NCBI GenBank assembly: GCA_009701115.1
Contig: WLKR01000001.1
Coordinates: forward strand, 1-24,581
Length of the DNA: 24,581 nucleotides
Source of the DNA: Actinomycetota bacterium
GTDB lineage: Bacteria > Actinomycetota > Acidimicrobiia > Acidimicrobiales > RAAP-2
Reading direction: 5' to 3'
In this document: positions 1-9,031 of the stretch, piece after piece
Position numbering within the stretch: position 1 is the stretch's first letter
How the letters are laid out: the number at the start of each line of letters is the position of its first letter
The notes under the pieces: generated by a model
Seen by the model: the letters and a program-made list of their open reading frames with translations, nothing else
The model's database searches: none
Told to the model about the DNA's origin: nothing
Program-made: the position numbers and the translations under genes

Positions 1-1040
1 AACGAATGAACTTTGCTCTCCTCAATGGACTCGATGAACAGTTCCAAACCCACATCGTTGCGGGCGAGGGTTTGCCGGAACTGCAACGTGCCTTAGAGCG
101 CATTCCAGTGCAAATTGCCAGGAAGCCGGCTTTCGCACGCATCGCAGGCTTCTACTTTCGATCTCCGTCCAAGAATGAATTAATTCTCTCCGGCGGTATA
201 TCGCACACGTGCGGCGCGATTAACAACGGTGGTTCTGACATTGCGACTGTTCATCTCTGCCAGGCGGCCGCCAAAGTAGCGAAGGGGGAGAACCATTTGT
301 GGCGCTACCTCAACGCCAGGATTGCGCGCACCCTCGGCCGAAGGTTGGAACGTCGGAATTTCACTCCCGAACGCACCGGTCTCCTGGTTGCCGTCTCTGA
401 TTCAGTTGCCGATCAACTTCGTCAGCACTATCCCGACATGAACGTTCGAGTTATCTCAAATGGCGTGGATGAAAATAACTTTCCGTTCGCGCAACGCTCA
501 AGCGATGATTCCCTGCGCATCCTCATGGTGACAGGCGACTTCGCTCTCAAGGGGGTCGGTGGCGCAATACGGGCACTAGCGATGGCGCGTGATCAGGCGC
601 TGACGCTCACCGTGGTGGGCAAAGGGGACGCCGCCCCTTACATGAAGCTCGCACGATCATTGGGCCTTGCGGAGCGGGTTTTCTTTACTGGACCGCTCGA
701 TGACGTCGTGCCCGAGTACGCCAAGCACGACATTATTTTGTGCAATTCGACATACGAATCGTTCGGCCTTTTCCTTGTCGAGGCGGCCCTCACGGGTTGT
801 GCGGTGTTGTCCACTGATGTTGGCGTCGCTCGCCGACTTGTGGGCGACAACGAAGGTGGGACTATTTTCGACGGAAGCGCCTCGCAGCTGGCCGGTTGGT
901 TCGATATTTGGTCGAGCGATCGCAGCCATGTTCTGTCGATGGGCAAGCTCGCATCGCGAAGAGCACGAGAATTTTCGCTCGCGCGCATGATTGCAAGTTA
1001 CGAAGACCTGTATCGAGAAATCGCCGCGGGACGCGCATGA
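1..1040 (+). CDS. GT4-family glycosyltransferase, 5'-truncated by window edge
   Basis: This is a GT-B fold, family GT4 retaining glycosyltransferase, probably adding one sugar to a lipid-linked repeat unit at the cytoplasmic membrane face. The reading frame is open to the window edge (first full codon at 3). The first ATG, at 6, lies inside the N-terminal Rossmann domain: the usual opening beta strand and glycine-rich acceptor loop of GT4 enzymes are absent, so about 15-25 residues are probably missing. Counting from that ATG, 344 residues remain. They include an NGVD linker motif (152-155), a nucleotide-sugar domain from about 170, and the GT4 E-x7-E motif (ESFGLFLVE, 251-259). The stop overlaps the next start by 4 bases (ATGA), which suggests translational coupling. 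Donor and acceptor cannot be told from sequence. Confidence 0.85.
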   Translation, partial: RMNFALLNGLDEQFQTHIVAGEGLPELQRALERIPVQIARKPAFARIAGFYFRSPSKNELILSGGISHTCGAINNGGSDIATVHLCQAAAKVAKGENHLWRYLNARIARTLGRRLERRNFTPERTGLLVAVSDSVADQLRQHYPDMNVRVISNGVDENNFPFAQRSSDDSLRILMVTGDFALKGVGGAIRALAMARDQALTLTVVGKGDAAPYMKLARSLGLAERVFFTGPLDDVVPEYAKHDIILCNSTYESFGLFLVEAALTGCAVLSTDVGVARRLVGDNEGGTIFDGSASQLAGWFDIWSSDRSHVLSMGKLASRRAREFSLARMIASYEDLYREIAAGRA

Positions 1041-3247
1041 CCCTGTCGGTGCTCCACGTCGGGTTGGAGTCCTTGACGGTGCGCGTTGGTGGACTTAACA
1101 CCTACTGCACCAATCTCGTTGAAGCCCTGCGTGGTAACGGCGTGGATGCCACCGCGACGTGGGTTGGTGGCGAGGAGTCGTATGGTCACTCGCTGGCGCA
1201 AGGTTCCTTGTGGCGTCGAAATCTTGATGTCGCCCGAGTGGTACGAAGCTCCGAAGCGGACCTCGTTGACGTTCACTTCGCGGCCCACGCTGTGGTGGCG
1301 GTTGCGACGGGCTCTCTTCGCCATCGTCCCATGGTTCTTCACTTCCAGGGCCCTTGGGCTGATGAAAGTCGATGGACGGGCGGATCATTCCTGGTGTCAG
1401 TAATCAAACGACGCTTGGAACGGTTTGTCCTACGTCGTGCCGAATCGGTGGTCGTGTTGTCACACGCATTCGCCCAAGTTGCGATCGCAACGTATGGCGT
1501 GCGACCAGAACGGGTGAGTGTCGTGCCTCCCGGGGTGCATCTGCAGAGCGAGACAGCGCGCAACGAGGCTCGGAGACAACTCGGCATCACTCCCGATGCG
1601 CAGCTGATCGTGGCCGTTCGACGCCTGGTCGCCCGCATGGGGCTGGAGACCCTCATTCGTGCAATGGTGCAGCTGCCATTGGCCCAGCTGGTTATCGTGG
1701 GCGAAGGCCCCGAACGAGGCGCTCTCGCTTCTCTCATTGAAACACTGGAGCTCTCGGACCGAGTCCGACTCGTGGGCCTCGTCAGTGAGGCGGAACGTAA
1801 TAATTGGATGAGTGCGGCCACTCTGACAGTCGTACCCTCATTGGCCCATGAGGGTTTCGGCTTAGTAGTCCTGGAGTCCTTGGCCGCGGGCACCCCCGTA
1901 GTGGTTAGCGATGTGGACGGCCTGGTTGAAGTGGCCGATATGTCGCCCTTTGTAACTTCGTTTACTGCTGGTGATGTCGACGGTTTGGTTTCACGAGTGG
2001 CCCGCGTCTTGGATGAGCAAGAGGTCCACTCCGAAGTGGTCCGCCAAAGCATTGCCGGACTGTCATGGTCGGCCGTGGCCCGTTTCTTTGTACAGCACTA
2101 TGAGTTGATGCTCACACGAATCGAGGATCCCCGGGGCGTGGTGGTTTTAGACCACACGGCGAAACTGAGTGGGGGCGAACTGGCCATTGCGCGAACCGCT
2201 GAAGCCATCGCCAGTAGGGGACAGTTCATTCCTCACGTAGTGCTCTTTGAGCACGGTCCATTTGAACGCGAGCTGCGGAGCCGCAGGCTCACGTACGAAG
2301 TGTTTCCAATGAATAAGAGAACGCAATCGCGTCGCCGCGAGAACATTTGGAGTGGCCTCGTCATCTCGATGTGGGATTCAAGCATTTTCGCTGCACGGCT
2401 GGCTCGACTCTTGCGACTGCGTGGCGCAACGTTGGTTCACACGAATTCGCTAAAGGCTTTTGTTCTGGGAACTGTCGCCTCGATGGGCCATCCATGGCGA
2501 CTAGTGGCGCACGTTCGTGATCTCTGGTCGCCGCCCTACCTTTCCGCGTCAACGGCTCGTGCGCTGCGGACATTATTAGCGCTGCGGTCCGATGCGGTGA
2601 TTGCCAATTCCCACACGACGGCACAGGCGGCGAGCGCCGATGCATACGTCATTCACAGTCCAGTCGATGGGGCATTCTTTGGCGTACCGGCGCCCAATCC
2701 GCAACAAGATCTTCGCGTTGGGGTCATTGGGCGCATAGCCGCATGGAAGGGGCAAGATCTCATGCTGGAAGCTTTAGCCCTACTCACCGGCGTCCCTGTG
2801 TCGGTGACTTTTGTCGGTGGTGCACTCTTTGATGAACTCGCCTTTGAAGAACGTTTGCGAGAACAGTCACAACCCTTTGGTGCTCAAGTGCGCTTTCTCG
2901 GGGCGGTCGACGACGTGCCCTCGGTGGTAGGTGACTTTGATGTCACGGTCCTGACTTCACGTTCACCCGAACCTTTCGGCAACGTGGTGACTGAGTCGAT
3001 GGCCGCCGGTCGGGTGGTCGTAGTACCTCGTCAGGGTGGAGTCTTGGACTTCATCGTCGATGGTGAGAATGGTCTCTTTTATGAGCCCAATGATGCTCAT
3101 TCGCTCGCGGAAACCCTCCGACGGATAGGTGGGGGTGAGATTGATCGGGTGATGCTGGGGAACAATGCCCGTGTGACGGCAGCGCGATACGGTGCACCGC
3201 GTATGGCCGCTTCGGTTGAATTTGTCTACGAATCCGTGCTGGAATAG
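1037..3247 (+). CDS. Tandem GT4-GT4 fusion glycosyltransferase
   Basis: This 736-residue protein holds two complete GT4 glycosyltransferases in one chain and could transfer two successive sugars in the polysaccharide pathway. The first unit spans about 1-360: it opens with a beta strand and a GGLNTY acceptor loop, and carries an E-x7-E motif at 272-280 (EGFGLVVLE). The second unit starts near 365 with VVVLDHTAKLSGGE and carries EPFGNVVTE near 645-653. I chose the ATG at 1037, which overlaps the upstream stop, because the GT4 fold begins right there. The frame stays open upstream to 896, but that stretch overlaps the first gene and does not look like GT4. The next start (3252) lies 4 bases past this stop, so the three plus-strand genes look like one operon. 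Specificity is unknown. Confidence 0.87.
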   Translation: MTLSVLHVGLESLTVRVGGLNTYCTNLVEALRGNGVDATATWVGGEESYGHSLAQGSLWRRNLDVARVVRSSEADLVDVHFAAHAVVAVATGSLRHRPMVLHFQGPWADESRWTGGSFLVSVIKRRLERFVLRRAESVVVLSHAFAQVAIATYGVRPERVSVVPPGVHLQSETARNEARRQLGITPDAQLIVAVRRLVARMGLETLIRAMVQLPLAQLVIVGEGPERGALASLIETLELSDRVRLVGLVSEAERNNWMSAATLTVVPSLAHEGFGLVVLESLAAGTPVVVSDVDGLVEVADMSPFVTSFTAGDVDGLVSRVARVLDEQEVHSEVVRQSIAGLSWSAVARFFVQHYELMLTRIEDPRGVVVLDHTAKLSGGELAIARTAEAIASRGQFIPHVVLFEHGPFERELRSRRLTYEVFPMNKRTQSRRRENIWSGLVISMWDSSIFAARLARLLRLRGATLVHTNSLKAFVLGTVASMGHPWRLVAHVRDLWSPPYLSASTARALRTLLALRSDAVIANSHTTAQAASADAYVIHSPVDGAFFGVPAPNPQQDLRVGVIGRIAAWKGQDLMLEALALLTGVPVSVTFVGGALFDELAFEERLREQSQPFGAQVRFLGAVDDVPSVVGDFDVTVLTSRSPEPFGNVVTESMAAGRVVVVPRQGGVLDFIVDGENGLFYEPNDAHSLAETLRRIGGGEIDRVMLGNNARVTAARYGAPRMAASVEFVYESVLE

Positions 3248-3251
3248 CGCC

Positions 3252-5360
3252 GTGCAGCTCTCCGTCGTCATCGCCTCGAAAGACCGGCCGGCACTTCTCG
3301 GCGCCCTACTCTCAACGCTGCGCCCACAGATAGAGGAACTGGGAGGAGAGGGAGAGATCATCGTGGTGGACGATGGTTCGTCGCCGCCCTACGACGGCAC
3401 TACATTCCCGGGCGTTACGTTTCTACGTACTTCTGGGATTGGACCGGCGAGGGCTCGCAATTACGGGGTACAGCAATCCACCGGGTCGATAATCCTCTTC
3501 ACCGACGACGACGTGGCCGTGCAGGCCGGCTGGGTAGCTGCGGCCCAACAATTCCTCACCGCCAACCCATCGTTCGCCGGTGTAACGGGAGATACGACCT
3601 CACCGCCCTTTTCGGCCATCTACGAACACTCTGTCGAAGATCACGATGGCGGAAGTTTCTTGACCTGCAATGTCGGCTATCGACGCGAGGCCTTCGTGGC
3701 CGTGGGGGGATTTGATCGCCTCTTTCCTCACGCCGCACATGAAGATCGCGATGTGGCGTGGCGAATTCAAAAAGAAGTTGGCCCGGTCGGCTTTGAGCCG
3801 ACGATGCGCGTCACGCATCCCGGTCGTCCGTTCTCGGCCAGACAATGGCACCGTCGCGGGGTGATTGCCATTGATGACTGGCTAGTGCTGGCCCGGCACC
3901 CAGAGCGCAAGGCCTCGCGCCGTGCGTTGCGTTGGGCTCCACTGACCGGTGCGGCTCATCGCTGGCGTTCCATTGGTCGTGAGACCGGAGCATTCCGTTC
4001 CCCGAGAAAGTTTCGGCGGTGGGTCTGGGTGGCTGGTGGGCAGCTGGCGGTCAACGCGTGGACCGTGTGGACACGGTGGCGTTTTTTGCAAGATCGAGAT
4101 TCACGAGCAGTTCCTGGACTGCGTTTCCCCGGCTGGCGAATTGCATACGTGGGACCGTCGCCTCACCCCGAAGCCGGTGGCGCCCCAGGCGTAGCTGGGC
4201 TTCTACTTGAGCAGATGCTCCAACGGGGTCACAGCATCGACGTGTTCGTTGTCGCCTCCAAGGAGGATGACGACCCCTACGGCCTGGGCGAAAGGGAGGG
4301 GCTGAACTACATCGTTGAGCGCTCGAACTTTGCGTTCGAGAAGTGGTATTCACGTAATCCAGTGACCAAAATGATGTCCAGTCAATTATTCGCGGCCCGT
4401 GGGCGCCAACGTCTGGCGAAGCGGCTGAGGGCGTTACACCGCGCTACTCCGTATGACTTCGTGTATCAGTTCTCAGCCATGGAGAGCGTGGGCGTTCCTC
4501 GGAATCTGCATATTCCGGTCATCATGCACCCCTCCGTGCACGCCCAGGGAGAACGAACTTGGTTTGATCGTGAGTATCGAGCGAGCGTGAGCACGCAGCC
4601 AGCGTTGAAGCGCTTTATCGTTTCACGTTGGTTGCAGCTGCGCAGTATGCGACAAGCTCGCGACGCTCGGCGAGCAACGGGCGTGCTGGCGATTAGTCGC
4701 CACTTCGGTGAGGCCATCGTTGCGGACTACGGGGTGGCACCAGATCGCGTTCGCGTCGTTCCCAATTGCATCAACGTAGATGGAATCCCCGTGGGAGTTG
4801 GGGGAAATGATGTGCTGGTCGTTGGTCGACTGGCCGTGCGCAAGGGGCTCGAGTCGGTTGCGGAAGTTACACATCGTTGGGTCAAAGATCGAAGTGAGCG
4901 TGAAAGTGCAATTCGGTTCCAAGTGATTGGTAACCACTCACTGTGGAGCGACTATCGCGACACCGTGGGTGGGTGTGATCAGTCCGTGACCAACGTGGTG
5001 GGTCACAAGAGTCGCTCTGAGGTGTTCGATGCGCTCCAGAGTGGCTTGGCCCTGCTCCAGTTATCTCGCTACGAACCATTCGGCCTTACGGTGGCTGAAT
5101 CACTAGCGGCCGGCGTCCCGGTAGTGGTGACCCCTTGTGTCGGGGCGAGCGAGGACGTCTCCGCGGCGGTCTCGTTCGTGGTCCCGATCAACGACGATGA
5201 ACCCAGCCGCGTAGTCATGTATCTGCATATGTTGGCGGCGCTGAGTGCGCCTGAGCGCTCGCTGCTGGCCGCTCAATGCCGTGCAGAAGCCGAACGCCTC
5301 TTTCGCCCCACGGTCGTCGCTGATCAGCTTGAAGCGGCGTTACGGGAACTTCTCGCCTAA
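3252..5360 (+). CDS. GT2-GT4 fusion glycosyltransferase
   Basis: This 702-residue protein joins an inverting family 2 domain to a retaining family 4 domain. The GT2 part (about 1-250) has the N-terminal VVIASKDRP strand, VVDDGSS (38-44), the metal-binding acidic cluster TDDD (84-87) and an HEDRD segment near 163-167 matching the catalytic-base region. The GT4 part starts near 295 (WRIAYVGPSPHPEAGG) and has a YEPFGLTVAE E-x7-E-type motif near 606-616. I chose the GTG at 3252 because the GT2 fold starts at once after it; an in-frame ATG at 3192 would overlap the upstream gene. The stop (TAA) overlaps the convergent minus-strand stop by 4 bases. Two different bond types (inverting and retaining) could be made by one polypeptide. 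Confidence 0.86.
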   Translation: MQLSVVIASKDRPALLGALLSTLRPQIEELGGEGEIIVVDDGSSPPYDGTTFPGVTFLRTSGIGPARARNYGVQQSTGSIILFTDDDVAVQAGWVAAAQQFLTANPSFAGVTGDTTSPPFSAIYEHSVEDHDGGSFLTCNVGYRREAFVAVGGFDRLFPHAAHEDRDVAWRIQKEVGPVGFEPTMRVTHPGRPFSARQWHRRGVIAIDDWLVLARHPERKASRRALRWAPLTGAAHRWRSIGRETGAFRSPRKFRRWVWVAGGQLAVNAWTVWTRWRFLQDRDSRAVPGLRFPGWRIAYVGPSPHPEAGGAPGVAGLLLEQMLQRGHSIDVFVVASKEDDDPYGLGEREGLNYIVERSNFAFEKWYSRNPVTKMMSSQLFAARGRQRLAKRLRALHRATPYDFVYQFSAMESVGVPRNLHIPVIMHPSVHAQGERTWFDREYRASVSTQPALKRFIVSRWLQLRSMRQARDARRATGVLAISRHFGEAIVADYGVAPDRVRVVPNCINVDGIPVGVGGNDVLVVGRLAVRKGLESVAEVTHRWVKDRSERESAIRFQVIGNHSLWSDYRDTVGGCDQSVTNVVGHKSRSEVFDALQSGLALLQLSRYEPFGLTVAESLAAGVPVVVTPCVGASEDVSAAVSFVVPINDDEPSRVVMYLHMLAALSAPERSLLAAQCRAEAERLFRPTVVADQLEAALRELLA

Positions 5361-6271
5361 GCGCTGCAGCGTTCGAATCTTAACGGTTCACCTCGATCGG
5401 CCCACGCCATCACGGTGCCGCGCCAGCTGGAGCGCCGACGGGCCAAAACGGACTGCTCTCCTCGCACTAGGGCCACCAGTGAACGTCCGATGCCCGGACA
5501 GTTGGTGTCGCCAAGCAAGAGGACGTAGATCAGTCGTCGCGTTAGGTAGCGCCGTGGGAGCGATCGGGCGAGGTTGTAGGCCGAATCCAATATCGCGGCA
5601 TTCGAAGGAGAAGTTCGTTGGTCATCACCAAGACGAATGGCTGGATGGTGTGAGACCTGGAGTGATGGGTCGTAGAGCAGGGTGCCGTGATGACGGGCAA
5701 TCCACGCACCAAGTGCCACTTCGAAGTGTGGCTGCGCACCTTGGCCTCGGAGCCCCACTGGAAAGGCGAGCGCCGACCGGCGATAGGCCGCGTTTACGCC
5801 CTTCAGCATGAAGACGGACCTAACAGCCCCTTCGCCGCGATGATGATTGCCAACGACTCGTCCGTACCATCGCACCTGTCCCACGGTGTGAGTAAGTGTT
5901 GTAGTTCTTGGTACGTCACCGTCGTAGAGCACATCGCGTCCACCGACACCACTGATGGCGGGAGAATCGAAGTGGGCCCTAAGTCGCGAGGCGTGGTCTG
6001 CAGGCAGTCGAGCGTCATCATCGGTGAAAGCGATCACTTCGCTAGTCGCCAGCTTGGAGCCCGCCACCATGGCCGCGAGTACGCCCGGCTCGTCGACGAT
6101 GGCAACAATCACTGCTCGTGACCTTGCGATGGCGATGGTTTCGAGGTCACTGTTACGCGCTACGACGATAATCTCATTAAACGGGTGGTCTTGGTTCAGC
6201 GCTGAATCGAGCGCAGCATCGAGGTCGTGTGCTCGGCCGTAGGAAGGAATGACGAGCGAGACTGAAGTCAT
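5357..6271 (-). CDS. GT2-family glycosyltransferase
   Basis: This 304-residue inverting glycosyltransferase of family 2 has a GT-A fold. It begins MTSVSLVIPSYGR, the typical first strand, then has a nucleotide-binding segment (NEIIVVARNSD) and an FTDDDARLPADH acidic motif for the divalent metal and UDP-sugar. The start at 6271 overlaps the flippase stop by 4 bases (ATGA); an upstream in-frame extension to 6466 lies inside the flippase gene and is unlikely. It is the second gene of a two-gene minus-strand unit, so it is probably coupled to the flippase. The TAG stop overlaps the converging fusion gene by 4 bases. No membrane segment is obvious. Its sugar is unknown. Confidence 0.85.
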   Translation of the reverse strand: MTSVSLVIPSYGRAHDLDAALDSALNQDHPFNEIIVVARNSDLETIAIARSRAVIVAIVDEPGVLAAMVAGSKLATSEVIAFTDDDARLPADHASRLRAHFDSPAISGVGGRDVLYDGDVPRTTTLTHTVGQVRWYGRVVGNHHRGEGAVRSVFMLKGVNAAYRRSALAFPVGLRGQGAQPHFEVALGAWIARHHGTLLYDPSLQVSHHPAIRLGDDQRTSPSNAAILDSAYNLARSLPRRYLTRRLIYVLLLGDTNCPGIGRSLVALVRGEQSVLARRRSSWRGTVMAWADRGEPLRFERCSA

Positions 6272-7887
6272 GAACCGCTCAGCATTCGAATGGCTCGATC
6301 TGTGAAGCATCGACGAATTGGGCCAGGCATGGTGCCGCGAAGCCATAGCAGGTCTTCTCGAGAGAAGTAGTTCGTGACACGAATGGCAAGTAACGCAATG
6401 ACACCGAAGAGCAGGCTGAGCGCTGCGGCAGCGCCCAAGGCGTGCCAGCGCGTGTCTAGAGCCCATTGCCAGCGATCCATTAGGAGCCGCGTAGTGATGG
6501 TGGCGGTTCCCCCAATAAACACGACTCGAGATATCCAGGGGAGGATCAAGACGCGAGCTGAGCTTTCCACCATTCGAGAGAATCGCATCAGGAGATACGT
6601 GGTGGCGCAGATTTTTGCGCAGAGCGTACCGACGAGTACGCCGTTCAGTCCAAACGGCTTGACCAGGGCGAGGGTGAGCACGACATTGACGAGAAAGGCC
6701 ACGAGCTGAGCTCGGGTGCCGAGGCCCACCTTGCCAATTGCGAAGATTGCCGCGGCTGTGGCGGGCCGTGGGGTGCCCGCGACCATGCCCAGGGCAATCA
6801 GAATGGTGGCGGTTGAGGCATTAATGAAGGGCCGATTGAGCCATGCGGTAAGTAGGACTGGTCCGAGAGCCATGACTAAACCGGCCATGACCATGCCAAT
6901 GAGAACGATTATCCGGTTGGCTCGCACGTAGATGCGGCGAAGTCCGTCCAAGCCTTCATCGGCGGCCACGGCCGCGGAGATAGTCGGGAGGAGGTTGCCG
7001 TTAGGGATGTAACCGAAGTAGGTGATTTGGCGCGCTAATCGCTGAGCAATAGACCACAGACCAGTGGCCCCAGGTGAAACCAATGTGGAAATCACGATCG
7101 GGTCGGTCTCGTAGGTCAGCGTTTCGAGAATTGAGTTGAGTTGAAACCATCCACTGACACGGCGGAGTTCCCGGCGAATCTCGGGGGAGATACCCCTTGG
7201 GCTGGCGTAAGGGGTGCCGTGTCGAACGATGATCACAATCAGTGTCGCAATGTATGAAACGGCGTACTGCACCGAAGTCGCAATCACGATGGCCGAGAGG
7301 CGCATGCCGTGCACGAGCAGAACGATGAGTAGCACCGCGTAAATCAACCGCGACGCAACGTCGATCACCGTGATGATCCACTGTTCGCCAACGGCTACGA
7401 GTCGTGATGAGAGGGTGGCCAATATCGAGCCGAAAAAGACCAGTGCATACGTCCAGTAGAAGAACCGTTCGGCGGCAATCTCTACGCCGGGGCTGTAATT
7501 CAGGTGATGCATGAGCGGATGCACTATGGCGACCACGATTGGTAGGCCGAGCGCACCAATGCCGAGCCAGGCGAGTGTTCCCACCGTGGTGATTCGCGCC
7601 CCGATTAAATGGTCGCCCTCAATGCGACCGCGGGCACCGTAGCGCACGACCATGTTCCCGAATCCCGGATCGAGGGTCGAGATGTACCCCACGGTCACGG
7701 TGACAAAACTCCAGATACCGAACTCCACGAGTCCGAGATGGGAGAGAGAAATCGGGGTGGTTACGAGGGCAATCAGTAGGACGCAGACAACCCCAGCCGC
7801 CGTAACGAGGGAGTTCGTGGCGGCGCGGGCACCGCGATATTCCTGCCCTCGGCGTCGAGGTTCGGTGGTCTCCGTGGGCTCGTTCAC
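6268..7887 (-). CDS. Wzx/PST-type polysaccharide flippase (MOP superfamily)
   Basis: This polytopic membrane protein of 539 residues has about 12-14 hydrophobic helices, beginning near residue 28 (SLVTAAGVVCVLLIALVTTP). Size, helix pattern and context fit the oligosaccharide-flippase branch of the MATE/MOP superfamily, which moves undecaprenyl-linked repeat units to the outer membrane face. A short charged N-terminus rich in E, T and R precedes the first helix. The start is GTG at 7887. It is the first gene of a minus-strand pair with the GT2 gene and is divergent from the GT4 gene at 7943. The 55 bases between them hold an inverted repeat that could be an operator. It is the only flippase in the window. 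Confidence 0.85.
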   Translation of the reverse strand: MNEPTETTEPRRRGQEYRGARAATNSLVTAAGVVCVLLIALVTTPISLSHLGLVEFGIWSFVTVTVGYISTLDPGFGNMVVRYGARGRIEGDHLIGARITTVGTLAWLGIGALGLPIVVAIVHPLMHHLNYSPGVEIAAERFFYWTYALVFFGSILATLSSRLVAVGEQWIITVIDVASRLIYAVLLIVLLVHGMRLSAIVIATSVQYAVSYIATLIVIIVRHGTPYASPRGISPEIRRELRRVSGWFQLNSILETLTYETDPIVISTLVSPGATGLWSIAQRLARQITYFGYIPNGNLLPTISAAVAADEGLDGLRRIYVRANRIIVLIGMVMAGLVMALGPVLLTAWLNRPFINASTATILIALGMVAGTPRPATAAAIFAIGKVGLGTRAQLVAFLVNVVLTLALVKPFGLNGVLVGTLCAKICATTYLLMRFSRMVESSARVLILPWISRVVFIGGTATITTRLLMDRWQWALDTRWHALGAAAALSLLFGVIALLAIRVTNYFSREDLLWLRGTMPGPIRRCFTDRAIRMLSGS

Positions 7888-7897
7888 GTCAATGATT

Positions 7898-7933
7898 GTG
7901 GCAGGTCACCCGCCAATGGTGTGTTTCTGCCAC
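7898..7933. promoter_or_regulatory. Inverted repeat in divergent intergenic region
   Basis: GTGGCAG (7898-7904) is repeated inverted as CTGCCAC (7927-7933). Inside it is a second 4-base inverted pair, CACC (7907-7910) and GGTG (7918-7921), around a 7-base loop. It fills most of the 55-base gap between the divergent flippase and GT4 starts, so it may be a shared operator or a transcript hairpin. There is no T-run, so it is not a typical intrinsic terminator. Function is inferred from position only. Confidence 0.4.
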
Positions 7934-7942
7934 GATAGGAAG

Positions 7943-9031
7943 GTGACGAACCGTGTTTTGGTATTCAGCCACGCCTCTGTGGTGGCCGCCAACCAGTCGG
8001 TTTACGCCGAATTGCGCAAGTTGGGCAATGAAATTCTGATCGTGACTCCCGATACGTGGCGCCACGATTTCTCACAACATCCCTTCCACCCAGAAGCCCA
8101 CATTGGACTCGAAGGTTGTCTGCTGCCACTCGCAGTTTCTCGGCCCGGCGCTCCTCAACGTTTCCGCTACCGCGGGTCGCTGTATCGAAATGCCACGATC
8201 AGCGCATTCAATCCTGATGTCTGCATCATTGAAGAAGAGGCCTTCTCGCTGGCCGGATGGCAGTGTGCGCGATACGCACGCCGCAGAAAATTGCCGTACG
8301 CCATTCAAGCTGCTGAGAATCTTGATCGTTCGATGCCATGGCCCGCGAAACTCTGGCGTCGAGTGGTGTTGCGTCACGCCAGTTTGGTGATGGCTCGATC
8401 TCGAGCGGCGGGAGATCGTGCGCTGAGCTGGGGCGCATCTTCGAGCATCATCGACGTCGTGCCCCATGGGATTGAAGGAGTCGCGGCAGCAGTCGCTCCC
8501 CGTCGCGAGGGAGTCGTCGGCTACGTCGGGCGCCTCGTCGAGTCCAAGGGCCTCACCGATCTGTTGGCGGCGGTGGAGATGGACGATTTGCTGTCACTCG
8601 AGGTCGTAGGAGACGGCGTTCTTCGCACACTGTTCTCTTCTCCGCCCGCGCGAGTGACGTGGCACGGTGCACTTACGCCGGAGCAAGTGGTCGCTTTCTA
8701 CCAATCAATCTCCGTTCTCGCTCTTCCCAGCAGAACGACGCCTACGTGGACAGAACAGTTCGGTCGAGTCATCATCGAATCTCTGGCTGCCGGTCGTCCG
8801 GTGGTGGCCTACGACTCAGGAGAAATTCCCTGGGTCGCCGAGATGACTGGAATAACCCTCGTACCCGAGGGGGATATTCGCGGTCTGCACGACGCCCTAC
8901 GACGAAATGCCTACGGCGATGAAGGCGTGAGGCTCGGAGCGCTTGGTCGAACGGCCGTATTGCACCACTTCACAAACGAGGCGATTGCAAAACGCTTAGC
9001 TGCTTGGGCGGAGTCCGCAACCGAGGACTAG
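7943..9031 (+). CDS. GT4-family glycosyltransferase
   Basis: This 362-residue GT-B glycosyltransferase has an N-terminal strand VLVFSHASVV, an EEE-containing acceptor-domain segment near 97-99, a hinge PHGIEG (174-179), the donor-binding GRLVESKG (196-203, with R197 and K202) and an E-x7-E motif EQFGRVIIE (271-279). I chose GTG at 7943, directly after AGGAAG, because the fold begins there. ATG at 7916 is an alternative, but it adds a Cys/His-rich stretch and lies inside the intergenic inverted repeat. It is a single plus-strand gene between two minus-strand blocks. Its TAG stop overlaps the convergent stop by 4 bases (palindromic CTAG). Sugar specificity is unknown. Confidence 0.83.
   Translation: MTNRVLVFSHASVVAANQSVYAELRKLGNEILIVTPDTWRHDFSQHPFHPEAHIGLEGCLLPLAVSRPGAPQRFRYRGSLYRNATISAFNPDVCIIEEEAFSLAGWQCARYARRRKLPYAIQAAENLDRSMPWPAKLWRRVVLRHASLVMARSRAAGDRALSWGASSSIIDVVPHGIEGVAAAVAPRREGVVGYVGRLVESKGLTDLLAAVEMDDLLSLEVVGDGVLRTLFSSPPARVTWHGALTPEQVVAFYQSISVLALPSRTTPTWTEQFGRVIIESLAAGRPVVAYDSGEIPWVAEMTGITLVPEGDIRGLHDALRRNAYGDEGVRLGALGRTAVLHHFTNEAIAKRLAAWAESATED

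Noticed and set aside
896..1036. 47-codon in-frame extension upstream of the GT4-GT4 fusion
   Set aside because: It overlaps the first glycosyltransferase in another frame, and the GT4 fold starts right at the ATG at 1037.
1339..2052. 237-codon open frame on the minus strand
   Set aside because: It lies wholly antisense to the first GT4 domain and its Ser/Thr/Arg-rich translation looks like a shadow of GC-rich coding sequence.
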